A DNA stretch of 32,716 nucleotides from Paenibacillus alkaliterrae (GCF_021532375.1 NZ_JAKGAP010000071.1:1-32716); one strand, 5' to 3'. Counted from the stretch's first letter, positions 15,962 to 24,711 are shown. Numbers and translations: made by a program. Notes: generated by a model from the letters alone, not told the origin.

Positions 15962-18517
15962 GTGAAGCGGAGGCTTGCGATTATCATGACTGCAGTCATT
16001 ATCGGCTGCTTGCTTATATCCCAAGGCACCAATTTCGCGGAAACGACATCCGGGCCGGTGTCCGAACCGGATTCTTCACCCGGAACTGCGTCCGACCCGA
16101 ATTCTGTTGGAGAGGCAGAGGCGGCGGACCTAGCCGAAGGTATGGAAACGGCGGCTGAGAATGAATTTTTGATATTGTACGTCAACCCGAAAACGACGGA
16201 AATTGCAGTTAAAGACAAGCGCAGCGGGGCGTTCTGGTATTCCAATCCGCAAGATCGCGAAGACGATTCCGTAGCAACCGGCTATAACAAAGCGAAGCTG
16301 AATGTGCAGGTCGAGATCTCTTATTTTGACAGTGCGGGAAATTCGTTAAAGTATGACAATTACACGCACAGCGTTCAGAACGGCCAATTTGTCATAGGGA
16401 AGGTAAGCGACGGCTTGAACATCGTCTATACGCTGGGGGAGGTCAAAAGCGATATCGATGCGATCCCTAAATATATTAGCGAAGAAAGATTTCAAACCCT
16501 CATCCTGGACAAAATCGAAGATTCGGGAGATAAAAGAGAGGTTGAAAAGCGGTTTAAACATAATAAGGAAAACAAACGTTACGAGAGAAGGGACTCCTCA
16601 TTTAAGGGAGTCGGCTTATCGAAGGTAACTAAAATTTTCGATCAGATCGGTTATAACGAAGAGCAGAGAGCGATTGACAAAGCAGCGAATGGCGAAGCGG
16701 CAGGCGGCGACGTCAGTGTTCGCATCCCTCTTCATTACCAGCTGGACGGAGAGCATCTAAAGGTGACGGTTACGGCCAGCGAGCTCGAATATCCGGACTC
16801 GATGAAAATTCAGACGTTATCCCTGCTGCCGTTTTTTGGCGCGAGCGGACGCGAGGATGAAGGCTATACGCTCGTGCCGGACGGTTCGGGTTCGCTGATC
16901 CGCTTCAACAATGAAAAAACTTACGCAGCGCCGTTCCGTACAGCTCTGTACGGGACCGATTCGTCTATGAGCCAGCTCATTAGGATTCAGAAAGAGGAAA
17001 CGGCGAGATTGCCTGTATTCGGGATGAAATACGAGGACCGGGCATTTGTCGCGATTATAGAAGAGGGCGATGCAGTCGCCGCAGTCGAAGCCGACGTAAG
17101 CGGCAGGCTGAACGACTATAACACCGTTTCCCCTAGCTTTACGATCCATAATCTGGAGGAGGTTACCCTGACCAACGGGTGGCGCTCCAGTACGGTCAAA
17201 AAGTTTCAAGCGGAGCCTTTCCAGGGCGGGATTACCGTTCGCTACGGATTCCTCGGCGCCGAGGAAGCAAGCTACTCCGGCATGGCCGGGCATTACCGCG
17301 ATTATCTGATCAAGCAAGCGGGCATCGCAAGGCTGACGGAAGAGGAGAATATGCCCTTTTATGTCGAGCTTATAGGCGGCATACAGAAAAAGAAATTTTT
17401 TCTGGGCATCCCTTATAACGCCTATGAGCCGCTGACGACATTCGAACAGGCCGAAACCGTATTGGCCCAAATGCAGGATCAGGGAATCGGCAGCATCAAG
17501 CTGCGTTATTCTGGGTGGTTCAACGACGGCATCAACCATAATCTCCCGAAATCCATAAAAGTCGACAAGAAGCTCGGAGGAAACAAAGGGTTGAACGATC
17601 TGGCGGCTTATGCCGATGCGAACCGTATCTCGCTGTTTCCTGACGCTGCCTTTCTGGAATCGGCCCCGCAAGCGGACGGCTTCAAAAAGTCGAATCTGGC
17701 TTCCCGGTTGATTACGGGCAAGCTGGCGCAAGTTTATCCATACAGCACGGCAGACTTTAGACAAGATAATGAGCAGGAGCCCGGTTATGTGCTCAGTCCG
17801 AAGGCGCTTCCGAACATTGTGGATGGATTTATGGGCGATTACGGGAAGCTTCAGCTCACCGGAATGTCGCTGCGCGATCTTGGCAGCAAGCTGAATTCCG
17901 ATTTTAACCGTTCCGAGGTCATCGATCGTGAAGAAGCGAAGGGGATCATCCATGAACAGCTGAAGGTAATGAGCGGCTCCGTACAGGAACTAATGGTGGA
18001 AGGCGGAAACGCCTATGCGGCTCCCTATGCACGGCATATCGTGAATGCGCCGATGACCAGCAGCGGCTTTAACATTACCGATGAGAGCGTTCCTTTCTTT
18101 CAGTTGGTTTACCACGGTTACGTTCATTACGCCGGAAGCGCTTGGAACATGGCGAACGATCAGGATTCAGCGTTTAACTTCCTGAAGGCGCTCGAAACGG
18201 GCTCCGCTTTGCACTATACGTGGTTTTTTGCCGATTCGTCCGCGATCATGATGACGGAGTACGATCACCTGTATTCCGCCGATTACCGGCGCTGGATCGA
18301 AGAAGCGGCACAGAGGTATCGCGAGCTGAACGACGTTCTCCATGATGTGCAGTCACAAACGATTGCCGATCATCGCAAGCTGGTCGACGGCGTCTATCAA
18401 ACCACCTTCGAAAAAGGCAAATCGATTATTGTCAATTATAACGATTCAGCGGCAACCGTGGACGGAATCAAAGTGGGTGCCAACAATTATTGGGTTGGAG
18501 GTGAAACGCAGCGATGA
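15962..18517 (+). CDS. DUF5696-like exported protein, probable glycosidase fold
   Basis: This 851-residue protein starts at a GTG. Residues 1-25 form a signal sequence and about 25-60 are a low-complexity linker. Residues about 65-450 look like beta-rich domains, with NEFLILYVNPKTTEIAVKDK, RSGAFWYSNP and the loop GYTLVPDGSGSLIRF near 302-315. Residues about 464-760 alternate in a TIM-barrel manner: PFYVELIGGI, GIGSIKLRYSGWFNDGINHN, LFPDAAFLES, MSLRDLGSKLNSDFNRSEVI (635-654), MVEGGNAYAAPYA (Glu680) and ITDESVPFFQLVYHGYVHYA (Asp707, Glu708). A small strand-rich tail ends the protein. I associate it with DUF5696 proteins of Paenibacillus sugar loci. The sandwich-plus-barrel plan with acidic residues at strand ends suggests a glycoside hydrolase related to the GH101/GH129 type, but no activity can be assigned. 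The stop overlaps the next gene's start by 4 bp. Confidence 0.75.
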   Translation: MKRRLAIIMTAVIIGCLLISQGTNFAETTSGPVSEPDSSPGTASDPNSVGEAEAADLAEGMETAAENEFLILYVNPKTTEIAVKDKRSGAFWYSNPQDREDDSVATGYNKAKLNVQVEISYFDSAGNSLKYDNYTHSVQNGQFVIGKVSDGLNIVYTLGEVKSDIDAIPKYISEERFQTLILDKIEDSGDKREVEKRFKHNKENKRYERRDSSFKGVGLSKVTKIFDQIGYNEEQRAIDKAANGEAAGGDVSVRIPLHYQLDGEHLKVTVTASELEYPDSMKIQTLSLLPFFGASGREDEGYTLVPDGSGSLIRFNNEKTYAAPFRTALYGTDSSMSQLIRIQKEETARLPVFGMKYEDRAFVAIIEEGDAVAAVEADVSGRLNDYNTVSPSFTIHNLEEVTLTNGWRSSTVKKFQAEPFQGGITVRYGFLGAEEASYSGMAGHYRDYLIKQAGIARLTEEENMPFYVELIGGIQKKKFFLGIPYNAYEPLTTFEQAETVLAQMQDQGIGSIKLRYSGWFNDGINHNLPKSIKVDKKLGGNKGLNDLAAYADANRISLFPDAAFLESAPQADGFKKSNLASRLITGKLAQVYPYSTADFRQDNEQEPGYVLSPKALPNIVDGFMGDYGKLQLTGMSLRDLGSKLNSDFNRSEVIDREEAKGIIHEQLKVMSGSVQELMVEGGNAYAAPYARHIVNAPMTSSGFNITDESVPFFQLVYHGYVHYAGSAWNMANDQDSAFNFLKALETGSALHYTWFFADSSAIMMTEYDHLYSADYRRWIEEAAQRYRELNDVLHDVQSQTIADHRKLVDGVYQTTFEKGKSIIVNYNDSAATVDGIKVGANNYWVGGETQR

Positions 18518-19413
18518 GGTTCAAGAAGCTTTCGCTTGAACAAAAGAACAGATATTACGGACTGTATTTCATTCTTCCCTGGTTTGCAGGCTTCTTGTTC
18601 CTGTTTATCGTTCCATTGCTGTCCTCATTCCGGTACAGCTTAAGTAATCTGCAAGTCACGAATGACGGCTTCAGCCTGGACTTTATCGGGTTATCCAACT
18701 ACCGGGAGGCCCTGCTGTCGCATGAATCGTACGTTAGGATCTTAACAGAATCCGTGGTGGATATAGCGGTCAACACACCGCTCATTATTATTTTCAGCTT
18801 ATTTTTTGCGGTTCTGCTCAATCAGAGGTTTAGAGGACGAGTGCTCGCCCGGGCGATCTTCTTCCTTCCGGTTATTCTGGCATCGGGAATAATCTCGAGC
18901 ATCGAGAACGGAGATTTGATGCAGTCCGTCGTACGAAGCGCAAACGATACAACAGGCGGCGGTTTGTCTATTATGAAAAATCTGGAACTCACCGTCATGC
19001 TCGTCGAATCAGGGTTGAATATTACTTTTGTGGAGTATTTGACCGGAGCCGTCAGCCGAATCTATGAGATCGTCAGTCAATCCGGCGTCCAAATTCTCAT
19101 TTTCCTGGCAGGTCTCCAGTCGATTTCTCCTTCCTTGTACGAGGCTGCGAAGATCGAAGGCTCGACCGGCTATGAGGCTTTTTGGAAAATTACGTTTCCG
19201 ATGATCAGCCCTTTGATTCTGACGAATCTGGTCTATACGATTATCGACAGCTTTATCAGCGATGAAACGAGCCGGCTCGTGGTGGATACGGCATTCAAAA
19301 GCTTTGATTTTGGACTCAGCGCCGCGATGGCCTGGATGTATTTTGCCGTCATTGCGCTTGTGCTGTGGATCACGACGTCGATTGTGTCGCGCAAAGTCTT
19401 TTATCAAGATTAG
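18514..19413 (+). CDS. Sugar ABC transporter permease, second pair, MalF-like
   Basis: This is a 299-residue MetI-superfamily permease. Its ATG overlaps the preceding stop (ATGA), so translation is coupled. The first span is about residues 17-38 (YFILPWFAGFLFLFIVPLLS). The EAA loop reads LYEAAKIEGSTGYEAFWKIT followed by FPMISP. The second periplasmic loop is longer than in the first-pair permease (about 130-180), so the two pairs are clearly different. It pairs with the gene at 19472. It lies directly behind the DUF5696-like gene, so this pair may serve the products released by that protein. Confidence 0.93.
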   Translation: MRFKKLSLEQKNRYYGLYFILPWFAGFLFLFIVPLLSSFRYSLSNLQVTNDGFSLDFIGLSNYREALLSHESYVRILTESVVDIAVNTPLIIIFSLFFAVLLNQRFRGRVLARAIFFLPVILASGIISSIENGDLMQSVVRSANDTTGGGLSIMKNLELTVMLVESGLNITFVEYLTGAVSRIYEIVSQSGVQILIFLAGLQSISPSLYEAAKIEGSTGYEAFWKITFPMISPLILTNLVYTIIDSFISDETSRLVVDTAFKSFDFGLSAAMAWMYFAVIALVLWITTSIVSRKVFYQD

Positions 19414-19437
19414 CGGTTAAGCGAATGCTTACGAAGT

Positions 19438-19456
19438 ATGTTTGCTCTGCAAACAT
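19438..19456 (+). repeat. Short hairpin in the permease leader
   Basis: Atgtttgc-tct-gcaaacat gives 8-bp perfect arms, preceded by a smaller hairpin taagc-gaat-gctta (19418-19431). It sits 6 bp before the AGGAGG ribosome binding site of the next gene. It could tune translation or stabilise the transcript. The spacing and mosaic look like a repeated intergenic element. Confidence 0.4.
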
Positions 19457-19471
19457 TTAAGGAGGAAATAT

Positions 19472-20488
19472 ATGAAGACGGAAACCGCAGTGCATGGGCG
19501 GCAGGCGAGAGAGGAGCGGCTTCTTCGCATCGCATCTGCTGCCTATTGGGTTGAATTCGCAAAAAAATGGCTATGGATCATCGTCCGCTTCGTACTCATT
19601 TTCGGCATATCGTTTGTCATCATCTACCCGATTCTGCTGAAGCTGTCGATTGCGTTCAAAAGCATGGATGATTTGTACGATTCTACGGTCATTTGGGTGC
19701 CGCAGACGCTAACGCTCGATAACTTCAAGCTTGTGTTCAAAGCGATGAACTACCCGAGTGTTCTGCTCCATACGTTATTTCTCTCTTCCGCGGTTATGCT
19801 GCTGCAGACGATAACCTGCGTGATGGCCGGCTACGGTTTTGCGAGAGTGAAGTTCAGGGGAAGCGGCCTTTTGTTCGCAGGAGTGATTTTTACGATTTTG
19901 GTGCCGTCCCATACGATTATGATTCCGCTCTATTTGCATTTTAAAAATTTCGATCTGTTTGGTTTGATCCAGCTCATCAGAGGTGAGCCCGCCAATCTGA
20001 TCAACACCTATTGGCCGTTCATTATTTCCGCCGCGCTCGGCATGGGCGTGAAAACCGGCTTGTACGTTTATATTTTTCGCCAGTTTTTCAAAGGAATCCC
20101 GCGGGAAATTGAAGAAGCCGCTTACGTTGACGGAGCCGGTTACTTTTCAACCTTCTTGAGAGTCATCATGCCTAACGCGATCCCGTCGATGGTGACGGTT
20201 ATGCTGTTCTCGTTTGTATGGCAGTGGAACGACTCCTTCTTTACAAACATGTATTTGAATGAACCGAAGGTCATGTCGTCGATGATGGCTTCCTCCGGGT
20301 ATGCGATCGCCACGTTCCTTAGCGGAGGAGGACAGGCGGAAACGGCATCGTACGTTCAGGATCCGTTTTTTATGTCCATGATGATGAACACAAGCGTTCT
20401 CATGGCTATGCTGCCGCTTATTATTTTGTATTTATTTGTGCAAAGACATTTTGTGGAGAGCGTTGAACGATCGGGCTTGGTCGGTTAG
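19472..20488 (+). CDS. Sugar ABC transporter permease, second pair, MalG-like
   Basis: This is a 338-residue MetI-superfamily permease. I chose the ATG at 19472, which has AAGGAGGAAA 5-7 bp upstream; the frame is open a further 10 codons, but without a site. The protein has a longer N-terminus (about 40 residues before the first span, RFVLIFGISFVIIYPILLKL). The EAA motif is IEEAAYVDGAGYFSTFLRVI followed by MPNAIP. The long loop around IRGEPANLINTYWPFIISAA and the C-terminal DPFFMSMMMNTSVLMAMLPL stretch also distinguish it from the first pair. It is 9 bp from the enzyme gene behind it. No ATPase is encoded nearby. Confidence 0.92.
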   Translation: MKTETAVHGRQAREERLLRIASAAYWVEFAKKWLWIIVRFVLIFGISFVIIYPILLKLSIAFKSMDDLYDSTVIWVPQTLTLDNFKLVFKAMNYPSVLLHTLFLSSAVMLLQTITCVMAGYGFARVKFRGSGLLFAGVIFTILVPSHTIMIPLYLHFKNFDLFGLIQLIRGEPANLINTYWPFIISAALGMGVKTGLYVYIFRQFFKGIPREIEEAAYVDGAGYFSTFLRVIMPNAIPSMVTVMLFSFVWQWNDSFFTNMYLNEPKVMSSMMASSGYAIATFLSGGGQAETASYVQDPFFMSMMMNTSVLMAMLPLIILYLFVQRHFVESVERSGLVG

Positions 20489-20497
20489 GAGAGGCGG

Positions 20498-23224
20498 ATG
20501 AGAAGAAAATGGATAGTCATCATACTTGTTGCTTTCACTTCAGTTCTAGGTTTGTATTTTGGATTCACGACCAACAGTTCCGACAGCTCAAACATTCCGA
20601 AAGAGGAGGAAGCGCTCGTGCAGCCTTTAAAAACACCGGACAACTACGTGTCGATTGACGGTTCGGTCAGATATCAGACGATTGACAACTTCGGCGCATC
20701 CGACGCCTGGTCGATGGACCCGCTGGGCAAGTATTGGACGGAAGAAAACAAAAATCGCGTCGCGGACCTGCTTTTTTCGAGGGAGAAAGGGATCGGGCTG
20801 TCGGCCTGGCGTTTCAATATCGGCGCAGGCTCGGCAGAAACGGACGATTCGATTATTCCCGATCCGTGGCGGCGTGCGGAAGCGTTCAAGATGTCGGAGG
20901 ACGGCGATTACGATTGGAGCAAGCAGGCGGGTCAGCAGTGGTTTCTGCAGGCGGCCAAGGATCGCGGCGTTGATACCCTGATCGCGTTCGTGAACAGCCC
21001 GCCGGTCTGGATGACGAAGAACGGACACGCCCAGCCGGATCCGGCCGTCGGCTCCACCAATCTGAAAGAGGGCTACGAGGATGAATTTGCATCGTTTTTG
21101 ATTGATGTATCGGAGCACTTTAAAGAGGAAGGGCTGGATTTTCAATATATCAGCCCGATTAACGAGCCGACCTGGGATTGGAACCTTGCGAAGCAGGAAG
21201 CGAACCGTTATAACAACGACGATCTGAAGCGCGTGATTCTCGAATTGCACCGGCAGTTGAAGGAAAGCAGCCTCGACGCGCAAATCAGCGCACCGGACGG
21301 CGTGGAAATTACAGCGCTGCTGGATGATGAATATTATCAAAGGTTTGCGGGCGGCGGGCAATATTCGGGCGGGGCCAACAGCCTGGGAACAGGGAAATAT
21401 CGGGAATACATTAAGGATTTGCTCGGCGACCCCCAGCTCAAGGAAGCGGTAGGCAATAAAATCGCCTCGCATTCCTATTGGTCCGATTACAGCAAACCGG
21501 GCGACGACCGGTTGGGCGAGCTGAGGGATTTGCTGGATGCCAATATGAAGAAATACGGCCCCGAGGTCAAATACTGGGTGACGGAATATTGCATTCTTGG
21601 CGATTACGGGCCCGGCCGCGACCTCGGCATGGATCCCGCTTTGCATGTGGCACGCACCATTCATTTTGATTTGACGGAGGCGAATGCAGCCGCATGGCAG
21701 TGGTGGACGGCAGTGTCCAAGGTCGATTACAAGGACGGTTTGATCTATACCGATTTTAACGAAGCGGGTGACGAGCAAAATATTTTGACTTCCAAAATAA
21801 TGTGGGCTCTCGGCAATTACAGCAAATTTATACGTCCGGGCGCGGAGCGCATTTCGCTTGCGGGGCTCGACGAGGAAGCGCGCAGCGGTTTGCTGGGATC
21901 GGCTTACGTTCATGCTGGAGAACAGACGGTTACGGCCGTGTTCGTCAACGACAGCGAAAAGGATAAGCGTATTCGGATTTCGCTCGACGGCGTGGACAAG
22001 AACGGATCCATTGCAGTCATGGAATCGTACATCACGTCGGCTGGCCGAGATCTTGCCCGGGGGGAGGATGTTCCGATCCGGGACGATCATACCTTTGAAG
22101 CGGTTATTCCTGCGAAGTCCGTGGTCACGTTGACAGGGGGAGGGGAAGACGGTACGGTTGAAGCAAACGAACGCAAGGAAAGTGAAGTGACAACGGAAAT
22201 GGATGTTTCTGGGCAAGGAAATGGCAAAAGCGATGAACAAGCGGTTCAACAGGATAAAGAAGCGCTCGAGGTTGCTCAGGAAGGTTACGCCGGTTACCTC
22301 TTCTCCTACTTTACGGGAGAAGGGACGCCGGACGGAGAGCAAATTTACTTTGCGCTAAGCGTTGGGAACGATCCACTGCGCTGGAAGGAATTGAACGGCG
22401 GGAAGCCGGTACTTACGTCTACCATGGGCGAAAAGGGAGTGAGGGACCCTTTTATGATCAGGTCCCCCGAAGGCGATAAGTTCTATATGATTGCCACGGA
22501 TTTGAAAATAAACGGGAACTGGAACTGGGACCGGGCTCAAAGACAGGGGAGCAGATCCATTATGGTATGGGAATCTAGCGATCTCTTGACGTGGTCCGAG
22601 CCAAGAATGGTCGAGGTTTCACCGGCAGAAGCAGGCAACACCTGGGCTCCCGAAGTTTTTTTCGATGAAGCGACGGGCGAGTATATCGTGTTCTGGGCCT
22701 CCAAGCTGTTCGCGGATGAAAGTCATGCCGGGGATGCTTATCAAAAAATCATGTACAGCAAAACCCGGGATTTCCATGTCTTCACGGAACCGCAGGTGTA
22801 TATGGATTTTGGATATTCCATTATTGATACGACGATGATCTCCCACAAGGGAAAAATCTACAGGTTTACGAAAGACGAAAGAGACAATCAGCCGTTATCC
22901 CCTTACGGCAAAATGGTATTCCAGGAAGTATTGGACTCCGTATTTGATACCGGTAATCAAATGGTTAAGGAAGGGGTCGGCAGCGTTAAAGGTATCGAAG
23001 GCCCAACCGTTTTCAAATCCAATACGGAAGAGAAATGGTATTTGTTCGTCGACGAATTCGGCGGCAGAGGTTATGTGCCGTTGGAAACGACAGACCTGGA
23101 TTCGGGCGAATGGACGGTTTCTCCCGACTACGATTTGCCCAGCAGTCCCCGTCACGGAACGGTTATACCGATAACGAAAACCGAGTACGATGCCATTTAC
23201 GACAAATATTTGCTTAACCGTTGA
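20498..23224 (+). CDS. Secreted GH30-GH43 bifunctional glycoside hydrolase
   Basis: This 908-residue protein has an N-terminal hydrophobic signal or anchor (residues 5-23) and no lipobox. Residues about 45-555 are a family GH30 barrel with side sandwich: FGASDAWSMDPLG, WRFNIGAGS, the acid/base Glu223 in ISPINEPTWDW and the nucleophile Glu363 in YWVTEYCIL. The sequence around both resembles endo-beta-1,6-galactanases (GH30_5-like). After a linker rich in Glu, Gln and Ser (about 556-595), residues about 600-905 form a GH43 five-bladed propeller: Asp650 in RDPFMI, Asp777 in SIIDTTMIS and Glu834 in GIEGPTVFK match the catalytic triad. GH43 members of this look are mostly alpha-L-arabinofuranosidases. 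Together the domains suit arabinose-decorated beta-1,6-galactan side chains of type II arabinogalactan. It is the last gene before a strong terminator. The substrate is inference; the two families are clear. Confidence 0.88.
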   Translation: MRRKWIVIILVAFTSVLGLYFGFTTNSSDSSNIPKEEEALVQPLKTPDNYVSIDGSVRYQTIDNFGASDAWSMDPLGKYWTEENKNRVADLLFSREKGIGLSAWRFNIGAGSAETDDSIIPDPWRRAEAFKMSEDGDYDWSKQAGQQWFLQAAKDRGVDTLIAFVNSPPVWMTKNGHAQPDPAVGSTNLKEGYEDEFASFLIDVSEHFKEEGLDFQYISPINEPTWDWNLAKQEANRYNNDDLKRVILELHRQLKESSLDAQISAPDGVEITALLDDEYYQRFAGGGQYSGGANSLGTGKYREYIKDLLGDPQLKEAVGNKIASHSYWSDYSKPGDDRLGELRDLLDANMKKYGPEVKYWVTEYCILGDYGPGRDLGMDPALHVARTIHFDLTEANAAAWQWWTAVSKVDYKDGLIYTDFNEAGDEQNILTSKIMWALGNYSKFIRPGAERISLAGLDEEARSGLLGSAYVHAGEQTVTAVFVNDSEKDKRIRISLDGVDKNGSIAVMESYITSAGRDLARGEDVPIRDDHTFEAVIPAKSVVTLTGGGEDGTVEANERKESEVTTEMDVSGQGNGKSDEQAVQQDKEALEVAQEGYAGYLFSYFTGEGTPDGEQIYFALSVGNDPLRWKELNGGKPVLTSTMGEKGVRDPFMIRSPEGDKFYMIATDLKINGNWNWDRAQRQGSRSIMVWESSDLLTWSEPRMVEVSPAEAGNTWAPEVFFDEATGEYIVFWASKLFADESHAGDAYQKIMYSKTRDFHVFTEPQVYMDFGYSIIDTTMISHKGKIYRFTKDERDNQPLSPYGKMVFQEVLDSVFDTGNQMVKEGVGSVKGIEGPTVFKSNTEEKWYLFVDEFGGRGYVPLETTDLDSGEWTVSPDYDLPSSPRHGTVIPITKTEYDAIYDKYLLNR

Positions 23225-23279
23225 CGGTTAAGCAAAGACGGGTCTTTACAGGAGGCCACTGAAAAAACCCATCATTAAG

Positions 23280-23326
23280 CAGGAAGCTGATTCGCAAACC
23301 ATTTGTGCGAAAGCTTCCTGTTTTTT
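23280..23326 (+). terminator. Terminator of the first sugar operon
   Basis: Arms caggaagct (23280-23288) and agcttcctg (23312-23320) are perfect complements with further pairing inside, and TTTTTT follows. It closes the operon that begins at 7547. Confidence 0.88.
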
Positions 23327-23450
23327 CGTATAATAGAGATATAAAATTCGGTGGGTGTCCACATTGATTTACGGCAATACGAAGCCAAAGTTTATCGGTT
23401 AATTTCCTAATTGCGCTAGTGTAGTGTTTTTATCCAAAATGACAACGAAA

Positions 23451-23482
23451 ACAAGGCTGTCCTTCTAGAAGGACAGCCTTGT
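23451..23482. terminator. 32-bp perfect palindrome, probable terminator
   Basis: The sequence acaaggctgtccttctagaa plus its complement to 23482 is perfectly symmetrical, giving a stem of about 14 bp. Downstream on the plus strand there is only a poor T tract (GTCTGCTTCC). On the minus strand it is followed by TTTTCGTTG. It may be the terminator of a lost plus-strand gene or act on both strands. Confidence 0.6.
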
Positions 23483-23650
23483 CTGCTTCCGGTTAGATTT
23501 TGCTCAAACTGAGACGATAAATCGAGGTTAAGAAAGTACTATACAGCTGAAAAGAATGATAATTTGTGGATCCAATAGCTCTTTAAAGCTGCAATATGCA
23601 ATCATTTTCTACGAATATCACTGGGAATTTAGTTGGTTCGATCAGTACTA

Positions 23651-23679
23651 TTGCCTGTCGCAACCCCGAAACTTATGAT
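23651..23679 (+). promoter_or_regulatory. Sigma-A promoter of the second sugar operon
   Basis: TTGCCT (23651-23656), a 17-bp spacer and TATGAT (23674-23679) lie 50 bp before the first permease start. It is the best match in the intergenic region. Confidence 0.6.
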
Positions 23680-23728
23680 ATGAATTGTAATCGATATACA
23701 CATGAATTTATGATGAGGGGGACGGCAG

Positions 23729-24691
23729 ATGAAGGGGCAACATGCAGCCCGATTACAATCGAGTCACAAGTACCGTATCATTAAAGAATCTTTGTTCGTA
23801 AGGGATATTGTCAGAGACCGATGGTTGTATTTCATCTTATTTCCAGGTATTTTGTATTTTATCATTTTTAAATATGTGCCCATGTTTGGCTTGATCATGG
23901 CTTTTGAAGACTATCAACCGCATCTCGGTTTTATGAACAGTCCCTGGGTGGGATTGAAACATTTTGAACGATTTTTTACAGAGCCGCAGTTTTGGATGCT
24001 GTTCCGCAATACTATTTTGTTAGCGATATATAATTTGGTGTTTTTCTTTCCGCTTCCTGTTGTATTAGCGCTTATGTTGAATGAAGTCCGTAATAAATTG
24101 TTCAAAAGCTTCTCTCAGACGTTATTGTACTTGCCTCACTTTGTTTCATGGGTAGTAGCGGTTGGCATTTTCTATATATTATTTACTACCGAAGGAGGGG
24201 TTGTAAACGAATTGATCCAAAAAATCGGAATAGAGAAAATTCCGTTTCTGCTTAGCGAGGATTGGTTCAGAACGATGATCGTCAGCCAGTCGATCTGGAA
24301 AGAAGCAGGATGGGGAACAATTATTTTCCTGGCGGCGTTATCCGGAGTCGACCTTCAACTCTACGAAGCGTCCCGCATAGATGGAGCAGGACGTTGGCGC
24401 CAGCTCTGGCACATTACGCTGCCTGCTATTCGCAGCACGATCGTTATTTTGTTTATTTTACGCTTGGGTACTTTTCTGGACACGGGTTTCGAGCACATCT
24501 TCCTCATGCTTAACTCCATGAACCGGGAAGTCGGGGAAGTGTTTGATACTTATGTATATACGAAAGGCTTGACCCAAGGACAATACAGCTATAGTGCCGC
24601 GGTCGGGCTGTTTAAGTCTATGGTAGGGCTTGTCCTTGTACTCGGCTCCAATTGGATGGCGAAAAAACTCGGCGAAGAAGGCATTTATTAA
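23729..24691 (+). CDS. LplB-type sugar ABC transporter permease
   Basis: This is a 320-residue MetI-superfamily permease of the LplB/YtcP-associated subfamily, which often serves uronate-containing or complex oligosaccharides. The start is the ATG at 23729, with AGGGGG about 8 bp upstream. The first span is about residues 36-56, followed by FGLIMAFEDYQPHLGFMNSP, a signature of this subgroup. The EAA motif is LYEASRIDGAGRWRQLWHIT followed by LPAI. The C-terminal FDTYVYTKGLTQGQYSYSAA is also typical. It is 20 bp from the partner permease. It differs from both pairs of the first operon, so the window holds three independent permease pairs. Confidence 0.94.
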   Translation: MKGQHAARLQSSHKYRIIKESLFVRDIVRDRWLYFILFPGILYFIIFKYVPMFGLIMAFEDYQPHLGFMNSPWVGLKHFERFFTEPQFWMLFRNTILLAIYNLVFFFPLPVVLALMLNEVRNKLFKSFSQTLLYLPHFVSWVVAVGIFYILFTTEGGVVNELIQKIGIEKIPFLLSEDWFRTMIVSQSIWKEAGWGTIIFLAALSGVDLQLYEASRIDGAGRWRQLWHITLPAIRSTIVILFILRLGTFLDTGFEHIFLMLNSMNREVGEVFDTYVYTKGLTQGQYSYSAAVGLFKSMVGLVLVLGSNWMAKKLGEEGIY

Positions 24692-24711
24692 ATGCGTAAG
24701 GAGGTTTCAAT

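Larger units (their letters stand above)
23225..23728. other. 504-bp intergenic region with possible gene-loss scar
   Basis: It contains the terminator at 23280-23326, then a TATAAT (23329-23334) and a GGTGGG site before a TTG at about 23364 whose frame gives only 12 residues (IYGNTKPKFIG) before a stop. This may be the stub of a deleted gene. A 32-bp palindrome and a promoter for the next operon follow. A 62-codon frame at 23596 overlaps the permease start and has no family resemblance, so I do not call it. Confidence 0.5.

Noticed and set aside
16817..17953. 378-codon open frame on the minus strand
   Set aside because: It is antisense to the DUF5696-like gene with no recognisable motifs; a shadow of the GC-rich codon pattern.
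20627..22342. 571-codon open frame on the minus strand
   Set aside because: It lies wholly inside the GH30-GH43 gene, has an Arg/Pro/His-rich composition without any family resemblance and no ribosome binding site. It is a codon-usage shadow.
23596..23784. 62-codon open frame before the LplB-type permease
   Set aside because: It overlaps the permease start, has no good ribosome binding site, and resembles no known family.
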